Of a DNA stretch of 64,000 bases, positions 21,732-33,703 are shown piece by piece (position 1 is the first letter of the stretch; every line of letters starts with the position of its first letter). The notes beneath the pieces were generated by a model, which saw only the letters and a program-made list of their open reading frames with translations, was not told the origin of the DNA and ran no database searches. Position numbers and translations under genes: made by a program. The DNA is from Buddleja alternifolia (taxonomy: Eukaryota; Streptophyta; Magnoliopsida; Lamiales; Scrophulariaceae): NCBI GenBank assembly GCA_019426215.1, contig CM033400.1, positions 23,110,568 through 23,174,567 of the forward strand. The letters are read 5' to 3'.

Positions 21732-21946
21732 GCAGTGCCACCCATGTTGACCTCGAGTGAGGTCGCGTGTGATGTTTATGAGGCCTCCAATGGGAGCTTG
21801 ATAGCTCCCAGGATCCGTATTAATGTTTTTGTTCTCCACTTGAGTGGATGAACACGTTCAAGTATTTGATGTCCTCATAACAACATAGTAGTGGAGACAA
21901 TAATTTAAATATAAGTTGGCCCATGGCCGTTGTCATTGATTATTAA

Positions 21947-23150
21947 CTAGTGTCTCTTGAGATAGCATATACAATAGGAAAAATAATCTATGTAAAATCT
22001 TTTGAGGTTGGATATGCCCCATGTGTGTGGTACCTCTCTACCACCAGCTATCATTAACTTGTATGTACCAGGGCTTACTATCTCCCTTATTTGGTAGGGG
22101 CCTTCCCATTTGGCCTCCAATTTTTCGACAGGGCCAGTAGCTTTTTTTTTCCTAAGCACTAGGTCACCCACTTGGAAACCTTGGGGGCATACCCCGTGAT
22201 TGAATGCTCATGCCATCCTTGCCTTATATTTCGCAATTCTTGCAGGGACTTCATCTCTTACCTCAAAGATGAAATCCAAATTTTCTCTCCGGCGACGCCC
22301 ATTTTCAACAAGGCTATATTGACTTATCCTTCTGCTCCTTTCACCAATCTCCACTGGCGTGATAGCCTCGGCTCTAAAAACTAAGTTGAAGGGGGACTCC
22401 CCGGTGCTAACTCTGGAAGTGGTGCGGTAGGCCCACAGTATTGCTGGGATTTCATCCGCCCAACCCCCTTTTGCTTCTCCGAGTTTAGTCTTCAAGTGTT
22501 GTAGAATAGTGCGGTTGGTGACCTCTGTCTGGCCATTCGCCTGAGGGTTGCTCATGGAGGTGAAGTGATGTCTTATGTTCAACTCTTGGCACCATTCCCT
22601 CAGCTTTGCTCCTTGAAATTGGGTGCAATTTTCTGAGACCAAAGACCTTGGGATTCCGAAGCGCATGATTATATTCTTCCATAAGAACTTCATCACTTCT
22701 TTTTTAGATATTTTGGCAAGGGGCTCAGCTTCTACCCACTTGGTGAAATAATCGATAGCGACCAGCAAAAATTTCCTTTGACCCATGGCTAGATGAAAAG
22801 GCCCAACTATATCTAGTCCCCACATATCAAAGGGGCATGTACTTTCTAATGGCCGCATCTCAGCCCTGGGGAGGTGACTTATGTTGGAATGCTCCTAGCA
22901 GCTCTGGCATCTTCGCACATAGTCGGCCAGAAAAAGTATCCTTGTCACAATGTCTTGGCAGCAAGTGCCTTGCCCCCGGGTGATTGCCACAACAACCCTC
23001 GTGTATTTCACGGAGCACATAGTCTGCTCTGGCAGGAGTCAAGCACTTCAAGTATGGATAGGAGAATCCTTTCTTGTATAAGTCGCCATCTATAATGACG
23101 AAACTGCCCTCATCCTTACCTTTCTGGCTATTCTAGGATCGCTAGGCAAG
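21947..23150 (-). pseudogene. gypsy integrase of the second Tat element
   Basis: The N-terminal zinc region (23051-22860) has L-R-E-I-H-E-G-C-C-G-N-H-P-G-A-R and a C-P-E-L-L remnant. The core, 22858-22208, is open for 216 residues: W-G-L-D-I-V-G-P-F, D-Y-F-T-K-W-V-E-A-E, R-F-G-I-P-R-S-L-V-S-E-N (D usual instead of E), N-P-Q-A-N-G-Q-T-E-V-T-N-R. The C-terminus (22171-21947) has W-E-G-P-Y-Q-I and L-K-R-F-Y. Broken by frame changes between the three pieces, and the altered D-N-G-x-Q-F motif argues against activity. Confidence 0.88.
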
Positions 23151-23240
23151 CTTCTGGCCACTAAGTAGTCCACTATCTCATCTTTCCAGCTAGGCTCCTC
23201 TTCCTCCCCACATAGCACATCAAGGCCCCCTTTTTCCACC

Positions 23241-23640
23241 TCAGGCTTGTCGGAGGTGATGAAGGGTTATCTTCCTATTTTTGATGGAGGCTATAGAGCT
23301 TGCTAACTTGGCTACCTGATCCGCAGCCTCATTCTCCGTTCTTAGTATTTTCCAAAGGTCAAACTCTTCGAAGAGTTCTCTTATCTCTTGGACTAAGGCT
23401 AGGTACTGGGTCATTCTCATTTCCTTAGCCTCATATACTCCATTCACCTGGTTGACCACCAGCTGTGAATCGTTGTATGCTATCAACTTTTTTGTGCCAG
23501 CAGCGAGGGCTAACTTGGCGCCAGGAGGAGTGCCTCACATTCAGCTTCGTTATTTGAGGCATCAAACTCAAATCTTATGGCATATTCAAGCTTTTTCCTT
23601 GAGGACTCTCAATTATCACTCCGGCTCCACTACCAACACT
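23241..23640 (-). pseudogene. gypsy RNase H remnant of the second Tat element
   Basis: The frame 23486-23241 reads Y-N-D-S-Q-L-V-V-N-Q-V-N-G-V-Y-E-A-K-E-x-R-M, the second half of the Tat RNase H domain, followed by R-T-E-N-E-A-A-D-Q-V-A-K-L-A. The first half (about 23640-23490) is present in shifted frames (E-A-E-C-E-A-L-L-L-A is readable across a shift). Non-functional. Confidence 0.75.
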
Positions 23641-24400
23641 AGGGGGAGCTAAATCTAGGATGGCTCGGATCTTTTTGGGGTTTTCTTCTATTCCTCTTTC
23701 GCTCACCATGTAACCTAGGAACTTTCCTCATCGTACCCCAAAGGTATACTTGGTGGGATTAAGCTTTAACTTGTAACGCCTGAGTACCTCGAAACATTCT
23801 TGCAAGTCATTCACATGATCTATTCCCCTCTTGCTCTTGACCAACATGTCATCTATATATGCTTCCATGTTCCTTCTCAGTTGTGTTTCGAACATCTTGT
23901 TGACCAGCCTCTGATAAGTGGCACCTGCATTCTTTAGCCCAAAAGGCTTCGATCAGTGTTGAAGCTGGTCTTCTCTTGATCTTCTGGCGTCAAGGGTATT
24001 TGGTTATATCCTTACTTCGTGTTCAAGAAGGTTAAAAGTTCACAACCAATTGTGGAGTCGATTAGGTCATCGATCCGGGGAAGAGGATAGGAATCCTTAG
24101 GGCACGCCTTATTCAGATCCGTGAAGTCTATGCACATCCTCCACTTGCCGTTGGGCTTTGCTACTAGTACTACATTGGCCAGCCACTCAGGGTAGCGCAC
24201 GACTCTTATATACCCGGCTGCCAACAAGTTCTCCACCTCTTCCTTAGCCACTAGTCTTTTCTCCCTTCTCATAGTTTGTTTGCGTTGTTTCACTGGGCGA
24301 ACATGCGGGGAGGTGTTTAGGTGGTGAGTCATAACCTCGGGGTCAATCCCCTCCATGTCCCCCATACTTTAAGAGAACACATCCGTATTATTGCGGAGGA
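23641..24400 (-). pseudogene. gypsy reverse transcriptase of the second Tat element
   Basis: The open block 24365-24012 reads T-S-P-H-V-R-P-V-K-Q-R-K, V-E-N-L-L-A-A-G-Y-I-R, W-L-A-N-V-V-L-V, R-M-C-I-D-F-T-D-L-N-K-A-C-P-K-D-S-Y-P-L-P-R-I-D. After a break come M-F-E-T-Q and the catalytic Y-I-D-D (about 23848-23859), intact, and a P-x-K-Y-T-F-G-V-R block (about 23740). Part between 24011 and 23950 appears deleted or shifted, since the Q-L-Q-H segment lies close to the first block. Confidence 0.87.
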
Positions 24401-24599
24401 ACTGTATCAAATCACCCTCAAGTGCCGACCCCAGGGCAGTTCCTATCTTAGTTTTTTTCTTAGGATTACCCGGTACTAACTCTACTGTCTTCAAGCTCTC
24501 AGCTGCTTCTCCCCGGGTATTGCTATCATCTTTCATTGTCTAACTGGCTTTGCCCTCCACTTAGGCTACCATATCAATTTCTATGAGTTCATGCCCAGT

Positions 24600-25088
24600 G
24601 TCCGGCTCCTAGTCTCTGCACTTCTTCTTGAGTGCAACCAAGGCATTGAAACAGTACTCCCTAGTCAGCCGTTTATCTCCTATGGCTTCCCCAGTTCCGT
24701 AGGGAGTTGGGAACTTAACCTTCGAATAGAAGGTAGAAATAACAGCTCGAAAGAGGTTCAAGCTCGGCCTCCCAAGTATAACATTATACTTGGAGGGGGA
24801 TTTCACCACTAAAAGCTTCACATCCTTGGTCATACGCTGAGGAAGTGTACCCAAGGATAAAGGCAAGGTCACCTCTCCTAATGCATCTACCGCATCGCCA
24901 GCGAAACCAATGAGTTGGGTTTTCACCGCCTGAACTTTGGCTCCACCACTCGATAGCTGTGTGAAGGTGTCAAAGAAGATAAGATCTACAGAGGTCCCAC
25001 TATCAACGAGAACCTTGCATACCCATGAATTCGCGATGGTGACTAAGATAACTAAAGATTCGTTCTTAGAGGGGATTCGGATTTCCAA
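24600..25088 (-). pseudogene. gypsy aspartic protease of the second Tat element
   Basis: 159 open residues (25088-24609). The active site V-L-V-D-S-G-T-S-V-D-L-I-F is intact, followed by V-Q-A-V-K-T-Q-L-I-G-F-A-G-D and the terminal Y-N-V-I-L-G-R-P-S-L-N-L-F-R-A-V-I-S-T block diagnostic of this protease family, then the P-T-P-Y-G-T-G linker. This is the best preserved domain of the element. It would process the gag-pol polyprotein, but gag is missing and RT is broken. Confidence 0.85.
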
Positions 25089-25341
25089 ATCTTAGGCTCT
25101 GAACGTAATGCTCTATGCCTCAGACTCCATATGACTCGCTTACCCTATTCGGAGGCCACCGCAGGGGGTATGTGTCGAGTAATCTCATTTATCCTCTTTG
25201 TAAAGGGGGGTTCACTATTGGTACCTCCTGAGGTGCCTACTGATCGCTTGCACATACCATACTTGGCATGTCATTGCTATTACCCTGATTACTGATATTT
25301 TGTACTTGATCTCTAGTCTGCATGCTCAATGGTTGGACCGA
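25089..25341 (-). pseudogene. gag stub next to primer binding site
   Basis: Minus-strand reading gives M-L-S-M-Q-T-R-D-Q-V-Q-N and a few more residues before stops. This is what remains of gag between PBS and protease; the central capsid and zinc-finger regions are absent. Confidence 0.45.
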
Positions 25342-25361
25342 ATTCCCGAAGACGGCGCCAA
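25342..25361 (-). other. Primer binding site of the second Tat element
   Basis: Minus strand TTGGCGCCGTCTTCGGGAA, the TGGCGCCGT-type primer site common in plant gypsy elements, placed five bases after the LTR end. I do not assign the exact tRNA. Confidence 0.75.
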
Positions 25362-25366
25362 TCTAT

Positions 25367-25870
25367 TGATGGTAAAACTAGTCAAACAGTGGATGTCACA
25401 TGATTGACCACGTGGAGTAAGAGAACCGATCCAACTCACAACAGACTAGGTCGAGGGTTGGTTAAGTTATAGACTGCACTTGGTTACTTCGAGCTGCCTA
25501 CGTACCCAAGGTATGTGGGATCAAGTCAATTCGTAGTTCTTTTGTGAGGTTACTCTCAGTAGCAAATGAATTTTTACTGTGGGAGTAGATAATGAGCCTT
25601 TCCCAACTCCTCTAAGGTATTTATAGGGAGCTGGCAGTGGGCTATGATCCGTGGGCCTAATTTAAATAGTAGCCCATCAGGTTTAATCTCCTTGATGTCA
25701 CGGTCTTCTAGACTAATGACAAGACCCAATTATATTTGGTGGGTTTCCCGCCCCTTTAGGGCTCATACAGTGGGTTATCCACGGACGCTCACCTGCGGGT
25801 GTCAACCCCACCTGACTTGGGAACACATATAATTACCATAGTGCCCTTAGGTATATTTTGGTGCACATCA
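25367..25870 (-). repeat. 5' LTR of the second Tat element (504 bp)
   Basis: On the minus strand it starts TGATGTGCACC at 25870 and ends ACCATCA at 25367, giving TG...CA ends, followed by the primer site. It contains a TATA box and a C-rich conserved centre. The outer flank has no matching duplication because the other LTR is missing. Confidence 0.82.
25616..25628 (-). promoter_or_regulatory. TATA box in the gypsy LTR
   Basis: Minus strand CCCTATAAATACC, about 245 bases from the LTR start, preceded by a CAGCTCC-type element. Likely promoter of the element. Confidence 0.6.
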
Positions 25871-27508
25871 GTCATTATACTGTAAAAAGTTCAACACAAG
25901 AAAAACAAGCTAGAAAAAATGCATCTTAAACGTACCATAACATGAGTAAAAACATACTGCACAACATTCAATACTACATGATACGCCTGTAATTCTTAGC
26001 TATATCATTGGGCCCCAGAAAAATATGGGCCAAGTTATATTATAATGTTTTGAGCTAAGAATAGAATGTAAGGCCCAAACTAAAGGAATTCTAGAGGAAG
26101 CCCGTAAGAAAAGTTTAGTGTGAGCTCGGAAAACAGGCTAACAGGATACCCCATAAGTCATCTAATAGGATAGTCCACGGGGGAGCTGGCGGATACCTGA
26201 ACAAGATAGTGGAAGGCATATCTGACGAAAGAATGAGAGTTGATCAATTCAAATCGAATCTAATCTCAACCAGTATCCCCTAAAAGAGGGAAAATGATCC
26301 CATATTCCCCCATGGTTGCCCAAAATCATCCAACCACTATAGAGGGAAAAGAAAAATTGGCCAGGAGGCCTTATTCATATCAAAAAAGTCATCTTTTGTA
26401 TGAGACATTCACTTTGGACAAAAAAATCCTACATCTTTGTATTTTCTTTCAAGAACACAGTGAAATCATAAAAATATCTTTCTCTTCATTATTTCTATTT
26501 ATCTCTAGCATTATTGTTCACCATTATTTTTTAGATTTCTCACATATATTAGAAATACAAATCATGTTTGAATTACACGATTTCTTGATGTAAATTTCGA
26601 CCCACATCATTATATCTTCTAATGCAATACTCAATCATCTTATTCGGTAATAACCCCATTTAGTTGCACTAAATATCGCAATTCACTTCTTGGTTAATTT
26701 TCAAAAAATCAACAAAAAATGCTTCAAAATGCGTATGAGATAAAACCAAAAATTTTGAGTATTAACATCGCTTTGTGAAAGTGCAGCGTTAACGGTGATG
26801 ATAATTTTTTCATCAAACACATGTAATCTTTACACAACTTAAAAAGTACTAAAACCTAGAACAAAACGTATGATTCTTAAAAAAACGAGTATATACTCAT
26901 TCTCAAAATGTCAAATTGACGGGAAAAGTCGATTGCCCAGGTGGTTTTGGAGTAAAACACGCTAGTGGAGCTTCTTATGGGTGGACAAACAATGGCGAAA
27001 ACAAGCTGGAAATGGCGTCGCTGAAAATGGCTTCGCCGAAAATGTATTCTCAAGCTTGCTACTCTCTGAAAATAGATAGTAATCGCCGGAAAATGGTAGT
27101 GGGGAGCAAAGGGCTCAACGAAGAGAGAATGAGAGCAGAGACATTGAGAGCAGAAGACGAAGAGGCAAGGAGAGAGAAGAAGGGTGTGAGAGACAGAAGA
27201 CGGTTGTAGTACGTGGAGGGAAATGTGAAAGGTTGTAATTTAGTGCTTAGTTGAGGGTATTTTAGTATTTTTCATGGGAGTAAATCATAACATCTATTTA
27301 CAATTGGGGAGTACAGTGTTCTTTATTTTAATTAGGGACTGATTCTAAAGTTCCATCTTCATTTAGGTATTTCTTTCCAACTTTCCCTTATTTAAATTTG
27401 TGGTGCATGTCAATTAGGACAGTCATGCAGCCGCAGGGCAAGTAGTAAAAAACATTATGTTTATGCATAACAAAAGTTAGATGCTTTGGGAAAACTTACA
27501 AACATTAA
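25871..27508. other. Intergenic stretch, possible LTR fragment, no gene
   Basis: From about 25980 to 26610 the sequence has the look of an LTR (short AC-rich patches, an AT-rich U5-like end finishing CCCACATCA), but no paired copy or target duplication was found. From 26700 to 27480 it is AT-rich, with an open frame (26916-27209) of repetitive K/M/E/R content that I do not regard as a gene. Nothing else is recognisable. Confidence 0.4.
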
Positions 27509-29380
27509 GGGCTTGTATAGTTTTATTTTCATTTTCAAATCTCAATTCGCAATCATTTTTGAAACCCAAAACATGTTTGGGCCAAGTAATTTTTCTCCCT
27601 TTTTTAGGTTTTCAATTTCCAAATTTCTAGGAATCCAACTCATGAAAAATGAAAACTCAAATTAAATCTTCCGTTACAACATTAGTGTTACACTTCCTGT
27701 TACTCATACTGATACGTGACAGGTGTATACACGGGCGGTTAGGATGTGGAGAGAGAAAATTATATAATATGGATAAAATTTTGAGATTTTTCTTTCCATA
27801 TCCCAACCGCCCTGTATACACTTGTCACGCATCTGTGCGTGTAATAGGAAGTGTAACATAAACGTGTAACAGAAGATCCGGATTGATGAAAACTGATCTT
27901 GCTACCACGGGCCCCAAAATTTATTGTACAAGAAAGTTGAAAGGCAGCATAATCCCATGAATCTCGCTGAACCCCCCACCCCCCACCTGCACCCCCAAAA
28001 CCCTAAGTCTTGCTTTCATGAATACAAGTGTCATTTCAATTCTCATAAATGTACACATGCAATAATTTAACTTGATACAAGAGTTGAACCAAAAGTAGAT
28101 GAATTATAATGTACAAAATATAAATAACATTAACATTGCTAAATTTCATACAATATATATATATATATATATATTCATTAGTTTAACCTGTATAGTTCAT
28201 TGTTTTTGAATTCTATTGTCGCATGTATAATTCGATTTTAGTTTTATAAGAAAAAAATAATTAGGTATGCAAGGTTAAATTTGTTCAAACATTAAATATA
28301 AGATGTTATGGCAATGCTCTCCCATAATTATAACAAATTATGTTATAAAAAATCATCAAACGAATTAATAAATTCATATTGAGTAATTATGTTATTTAGA
28401 GAATGACATTAGCTTTAGATAAGATTAACAAACAAATATATTGTACCCCCAGGGTTGGCAATCGAGTTGAGTTAGAGCCATAAAATACTTGTTAGGAGGA
28501 TCACGAGCCTGACTAAAAAAAATTATTTATTGATTAATATATATAATATAGTTTATTATATATAAATAATGATATATTTAATATTTATTTTATTTATTAA
28601 TCTATATTATTATATTTTTAGTTTATTATATATAAATAATGATATATTTAATATTTATCGAGATTATATTTAACAATATATATTAATACAAGTTAATAAT
28701 ATATATTAATAGAAAAAAATTATTTTCTTAATTTTTTCGGAGCTCGAGCTCGAGCTCGGCTTAAGGTCGAAACTCTTGGCTCAAGTTCGAGATCGAACCG
28801 ATCAATTCTGTAGGCTCATTTCGAGCTTGACTCCTGGGTACCCCTCCCGATCTCTCCAAACCCCAAAAAAAAATCGATTAAATAAAATAATTTTGTTATC
28901 CAACGAAGTTATTACCATGGAAATTATTAATAATTTAACTACTACACATTTCATAATATGAATTAGAATAAAAATATTTGTATAAAAATTATTGATATAT
29001 ATGTGATTAATAAAACGATTGAGTAGAGCCATATACATAGTAGGAGTATATTTATACATATATCTATATCAATATAATTAACTATATTACCAACTACAAA
29101 TTAAGTTTACTTTATGTCAAATCATTTACACTTTTTTACTTATATATCTCAAAAATATCTATCCAATCATATTTTCATCCTTATCACGTCTTTTCATATA
29201 AAAATTTACACAAAATAACATATATCCAAACATATTTTTATTTTCAACTTATAATTTAACAACTCATCCAAACATAGTTTCAGTTTTAACACAAAAACTA
29301 ATAAAGGTTTGGAAACTCATTTTTCTACATTTTTCAACTTGAAATAAGAATTGGAAATGAAAACAATACCATACAAGCCC
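27509..29380. mobile_element. TIR element with PIF/Harbinger-like ends
   Basis: Ends GGGCTTGTAT(A/G)G and complement, with about 30 further bases of inverted similarity (TTTTCATTT..CAA), flanked by TAA (27506-27508 and 29381-29383), the 3-bp duplication of PIF/Harbinger elements. The inside is AT-rich non-coding DNA with an (AT)n run at about 28148-28174 and a small foldback element. No transposase. A 15-base repeat also flanks it (see findings), so the mode of insertion is not settled. Confidence 0.6.
27666..27877. repeat. Small foldback (MITE-like) element
   Basis: Left half ATCTTCCGTTACA..GTTACACTTCCT..CGTGACAGGTGTATACACGGGCGGTTAGGAT... pairs with the right half over about 90 bases (CCAACCGCCCTGTATACACTTGTCACG, then AGGAAGTGTAAC, then GTAACAGAAGAT), with a 40-base AT-rich loop. 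Its target duplication is unclear. Non-coding; a stem this long would make hairpin RNA if transcribed. Confidence 0.7.
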
Positions 29381-29433
29381 TAATATTTTTTTTTAAGTAC
29401 TTACAAACATTAATGACCCACTAGCTAGTGAGT

Positions 29434-29534
29434 GGGATAAATCCATTTTCGTTCCCGACTTTTGTACTCAGTCTCAAATTAGTCCCTGTGTTTTTAATTT
29501 GTCCCAATGTCATCCCTCCGACATCATTCCGGTA
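29434..29534 (+). repeat. Left terminal inverted repeat of the MULE
   Basis: Starts GGGATAAATCC. It matches the reverse complement of 41580-41681 nearly base for base as far as the GTCATCCCTC.G.C.TCATTCCGG block. It has the GTCCC/GGGAC motifs shared with the foldback element at 18463-20209. Confidence 0.88.
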
Positions 29535-30452
29535 TCAACTTGTGGGCATTTAAAGGGTATATTAGTACTTTCCAATTCTAATAATTAAATGAAAAAAGAT
29601 ATACAAAAAATCTGGACCCTAGAATATGAAACTAAATCGTGGTCGTTCATCCTTTAGAAAAGAAAATTAAAATCTCACCAACTCACTTTCACTCAACAGA
29701 ACGATCAAGAGGAGAGAAAAACCCTTCAACTTTTCTAAACCTTAACCTTAAAACCCAACTCAAAATCCATCTGTTCTTCTCTTTAATTCCAATCACATTA
29801 ACCTAAACCTGCAAAATAACAAGATTTCATTACCAATTTCCTGAAATTTCATGTATTTTGAGTGACCCAAAATAGATTTTAGCGAAGGAGAAAAAGAACC
29901 AACAAATAACTTGGAGAAGAAGCAAAATCGGATTACTAAGGTTAGTTTTCTTTTAGTTTTTTTTCTATATTTCATATAATAGCTTAGCTTTGTACATAAA
30001 ATTCAAGTTAGGTTTTGGAAATTTTGAATCATGAAATTTATTGTCCATATAACAGTTTATAAGTTTTTGAGTTGAGTTTTGCATGGGAAAAAGAGTACGT
30101 AGAGGGTTTGATAGAATTTTGTTAGATTTTGAGCATATGTTGGATTTTAGTAAAAACCTGCAACTCGTATTGTGTTTGAGTATATAGATACACCAATAGA
30201 TTTAGATGAAGCCGAGTGGGTCAAATTGACCTAAAACCATCAACTCACCCAAATATCCCAAAACCACCTGGACTTATGGGTTTGATGGGTTTCAACTTTT
30301 GAATTCTCAATTAATGGGTTAAATTTTTTGGATATTCTGCAAACGGAAACAAATGGAGAAAAAAAAATAAACTCAAAATTTAACCCACTCTGCTTTATCG
30401 ATGTGACTTTTGAAAAAACAAAACCTGCAACTAATATTATTTGTGTAGGAGG

Positions 30453-33162
30453 ATGAGGTTCAATTTGGAGATCACTTTTCTAAGAAGCAAATTTACAGTA
30501 TCAAATTTGGAAAGCTCGGACTATGGTTATGTAAACTTGTTAAATGACATTTGTGGGGCTACCATTAGGAGTAGAACTAGATGGTTGAGTGAATTGGTTG
30601 CGGTGGAAGGTATAATGCCTGATAATGGAGAAACTATTGCAATTAGAGGTGATGAAGATATATCAAGCTTGATTGCCATATATCTGTCTATAGGGGTGGA
30701 GAATGTTTGTGTGAGTTTAAACATAACTTCATCTAGCATTCCACCAATTTTTGAACAAGCTTCAACATCAACCATAGCTGAAGAAGATTTAAATCTGATT
30801 CCTACAACAATTATGGTAGAAAATGATTCAGATAAGGAAGGGAGTGTAGACGTCGAAGAAATTACTGAGTGGAGTGATTCTGATCTTGAACCAAGTGATG
30901 TGGATGATCAGTATGTACAACTATCAGTTGACAAAGATGATGACCAAGAAAAGAATTTGAGTGATTATAACTCAGACAAGGACCAATCACTCTATCAAAG
31001 TGATGGTGATTCGCATGTGAGAAATCCGTTTCCAACTTTAGGTGAAACCGTGGAAGGATCATATTTTGAGTTTGAGAATAACATCAATGGAAATCAAGTT
31101 ATAGAACTCAATGAAGGGGTCATATTTGACAATGTCAAACATTTTAAAGAAATCCTTGATCGATACTCAATTCAAGAAGGACTCAAGTTGAAAAAGATTA
31201 AAAATGACAAAAAAAAAGAGTCACAGTTGAGTGCAAAAATAACAAGGATTGCTCGTGGAGACTGCATGCATCCACCAACGCTGATGGTGTTACTTTTAAA
31301 ATAAAAAATCATAAGGGGTGTTCACACTTGCATTAGAAACTTGAAAAGCAGTGGTGCAACAGCAAAGTGGATTGCAAATGAATTTAAAGAAGAATATAAG
31401 AACAATCCAGAAAAGCCAGCGGAGGAGCTTGATTCGAGCTTGAAGGCAATTTTTAGGGTTCATGCTACTCAGTCGAAATTGTATAGAGCGAGAAGCATTG
31501 CAATGAAAGTTGCATCAGGGGACCATGAGAAAAGCTATGCTGATATACCGAGGTATATTGCTGCACTTAAAGAATCAAATTGTGGAGCTTTTGTGAAGTT
31601 GAAGTGTGACGGTTTGGATGTCAGTAATCCAAATTGCAATCCACAATCTCAAAGAATCTTCATAAGCATTGAAGCACAATATCAGGGATACATAACTAGT
31701 TGCAGACCTTTTATTGGAATAGATGGTTGTTTTCTCAAAGGACCATACAAAGGTGAGATTTTTACAACAGTTACTTTGGATGCAAATTTTGGGATTTTTC
31801 CACTTGCTATAATGATTTGTGAAGGAGAAAGTGAAAATAGTTGGAACTACTTCTTTGATTGTTTGAACACTTACATGCAAGATCAAAGAGTCATAACTTT
31901 CATGAGTGATAGGCAAAAAGGCTTGAAGAAGGCAGTCAAATCCACGTTTCCAGTCTTAAATCAGAGGTATTGTGCCAGACACTTGTATGCAAACTTTAGA
32001 GCCAAATTTTCTGCTCCTAAATTGAAGAAATTATTCTGGATAGCTGTGAATTCATACACTAAAAAAGAGTTTGCAGATGCCATGGAGAAGATCAAAGCAA
32101 CTGATATTGCAGCACATACATGGTTGACAGTGACTTGTAAAGAAGACCCACGTACTTGGTCAAGGAGTGGGTTTGATGAATTTGTCAAAGTTGATCATGT
32201 AACAAATAACATGACATAATCTTTTAATGCATTTCTAGGGAAGATAAGATAGAGACCGGTTATAACTTTGTTGGAGTGGTATAGAAGAAAAATCATGAAG
32301 AGATTTTTCAGTAGGTATCATAAGGCTTTGACTTAGCCCACCAAATTGCCCACAAATGTGAACAAAAAAGTGGAAAAAAAAATCAAAGAGAGGGTAGGAG
32401 ACTGTTGGCAGTGCCTTCATCTGAGTTCTTGTTTGAAGTACAAGATGATATGAGATATTGTGAATCTTAAAGATAGGACCTGTGAATGTAGAGCGTGGAA
32501 AGTTAGCGTAGTGCCATGTAAGCATGTAATGGGTTGCATTTTATTCATGAGATATGATTCAGTGCAATACGTGGATCAATACTTGGCTACGGAGGCATAC
32601 TTGAGAACTTATAAGGGGATTATCAATCCAGTCCTTGACGAGTCCAAATGGCCAGAGCACTCTCAAATTCCTCCACTGAGGCCTTCAATTCATAAGAAAA
32701 GGAATTTGGTCTTTAAACAAGGTAGGCTGCAAACTAAAAGAAGAAGAGAACCAAATGAGCCTTCTGAAGGGCATAAACGCTCTATTCATATCACTTGCCA
32801 AATCTGTTATGAAGTTGGACTCAATAAGGCGACATGTGGTAAGAAAGGTACACAAAATAGGCCATATGAAGGTTCAAATCAGTCAATGGGAACACGGGTA
32901 TGGTTTAGCTTCAATTTATTTACAATAATTTTAGGGATTGCTTTGATTACGATAATTTAGGGATTGCTCTGATTACAAAAATTTAAAATATGCAGGATTC
33001 TAGCTCTCACGTTTTAGCTGTAGACAATAGCAAAGGTTCTCAATCAACAATTAGTTAGACTCTTGGCTCTTCAAGGTTAGCAAATTATATGTTTATTAAT
33101 TCTATATATTAATTAATAAGTAAATATATTAAGTATATTTTTATATCTTTTCACAGGAGAAC
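30453..33162 (+). pseudogene. MURA-type (MuDR) transposase, frameshifted
   Basis: The enzyme that cuts and joins MULE ends. First ATG at 30453; an upstream intron is plausible (donor AAG|GTTAGT at 29941, acceptor TGTGTAG at 30448). N-terminal PB1-like and acidic region to about 31140. A shift in the A8 run at about 31210 breaks the DNA-binding region, readable in another frame as C-K-N-N-K-D-C-S-W-R. The block 31341-32219 has the MULE catalytic domain: F-I-G-I-D-G-C-F-L-K-G, then S-D-R-Q-K-G. Stops at 32217, 32247 and 32455 follow. The SWIM zinc finger C-E-C-R-A-W...P-C-K-H is at 32484-32530. The final knuckle C-Q-I-C-Y-E-V-G-L-N-K-A-T-C lacks its histidine. A last exon (acceptor CACAG at 33155) is interrupted by the CACTA element. 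Confidence 0.9.
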
Positions 33163-33344
33163 TAATTTCACTACAAGAAAATGGGCTTTTTCCTATGCGA
33201 AGGAAAACGTAGGAATTCACTTATTACCTACGTTTTGGTAACCGGAGGCATTTTAACTTGTAAAGCCTACACAAATTTGCTAAACCGTAGGCAACAGTTG
33301 CTAAAGCCTTCGCTTTGAGCCCACATAGATATTAAGTTTTTGAA

Positions 33345-33510
33345 AACATTGGCATTACCTACTCTTTGGCTTTAATGTAGGGAATACATTGATATTACCT
33401 ACTCTTTGGGTTTTAATGTAGGGAAACTCATTGATATTACCTACTCTTTGGGCTTTAATGTAGGGAACCAATTGATATTACCTACTCTTTCGACTCGCGT
33501 AGGTATTAGT
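33345..33510. repeat. Four 46-base subterminal repeats in the CACTA element
   Basis: Units read CATTGATATTACCTACTCT, TTGGGCTTTAATGTAGGGAA, four in a row with the last one diverging after CTCTTTCG. Such internal direct repeats near the ends bind the TNPA-type protein in characterised CACTA elements; that role is inferred here. Confidence 0.75.
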
Positions 33511-33703
33511 AGTATAAGAACCTTGCTAAAATTCAAATTCAGCAGGCTCTAAAAAATTTGGCGGGTTCTATAAAAAAAATAGCGGGATCTAGAAAGTAAC
33601 ACTACAAGAACACAAGACTTCATAAGGTTAATTTTATCTTAAATTTTGAGACAGAATTAAAGACGAAAATAAATTAAATTAAATTTTTAATAACTCCGCT
33701 AAG

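Larger units (their letters stand above)
21430..25870 (-). mobile_element. Second Tat-lineage Ty3/gypsy element, gag and 3' LTR lost
   Basis: On the minus strand: 5' LTR (25367-25870), primer binding site, a stub of gag, protease, RT, RNase H, integrase, then a non-coding 3' region. The distance from PBS to protease is only about 250 bases where a gag of over a kilobase is expected, so gag was deleted. No 3' LTR is recognisable left of 21947. Protein style matches the Tat lineage and the element at 1-3869, but the two are different families by sequence. Confidence 0.85.

Noticed and set aside
25980..26610. Possible solo LTR
   Set aside because: LTR-like texture and a CCCACATCA end, but no matching start, no 5-base duplication and no second copy in the window.
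26916..27209. 97-codon ORF with K/E/R-rich tail
   Set aside because: Repetitive AATGGC(T/G)TC(G)CC-type sequence and GA-rich 3' part. No family resemblance, splice context or promoter.
28440..28850. Possible second hAT-like element with GAGCTCGAGC motifs
   Set aside because: It shares the motif with the element at 18754, but termini (GTACCCCC.. / ..GGGTACCCC) and an 8-base duplication could not be matched.
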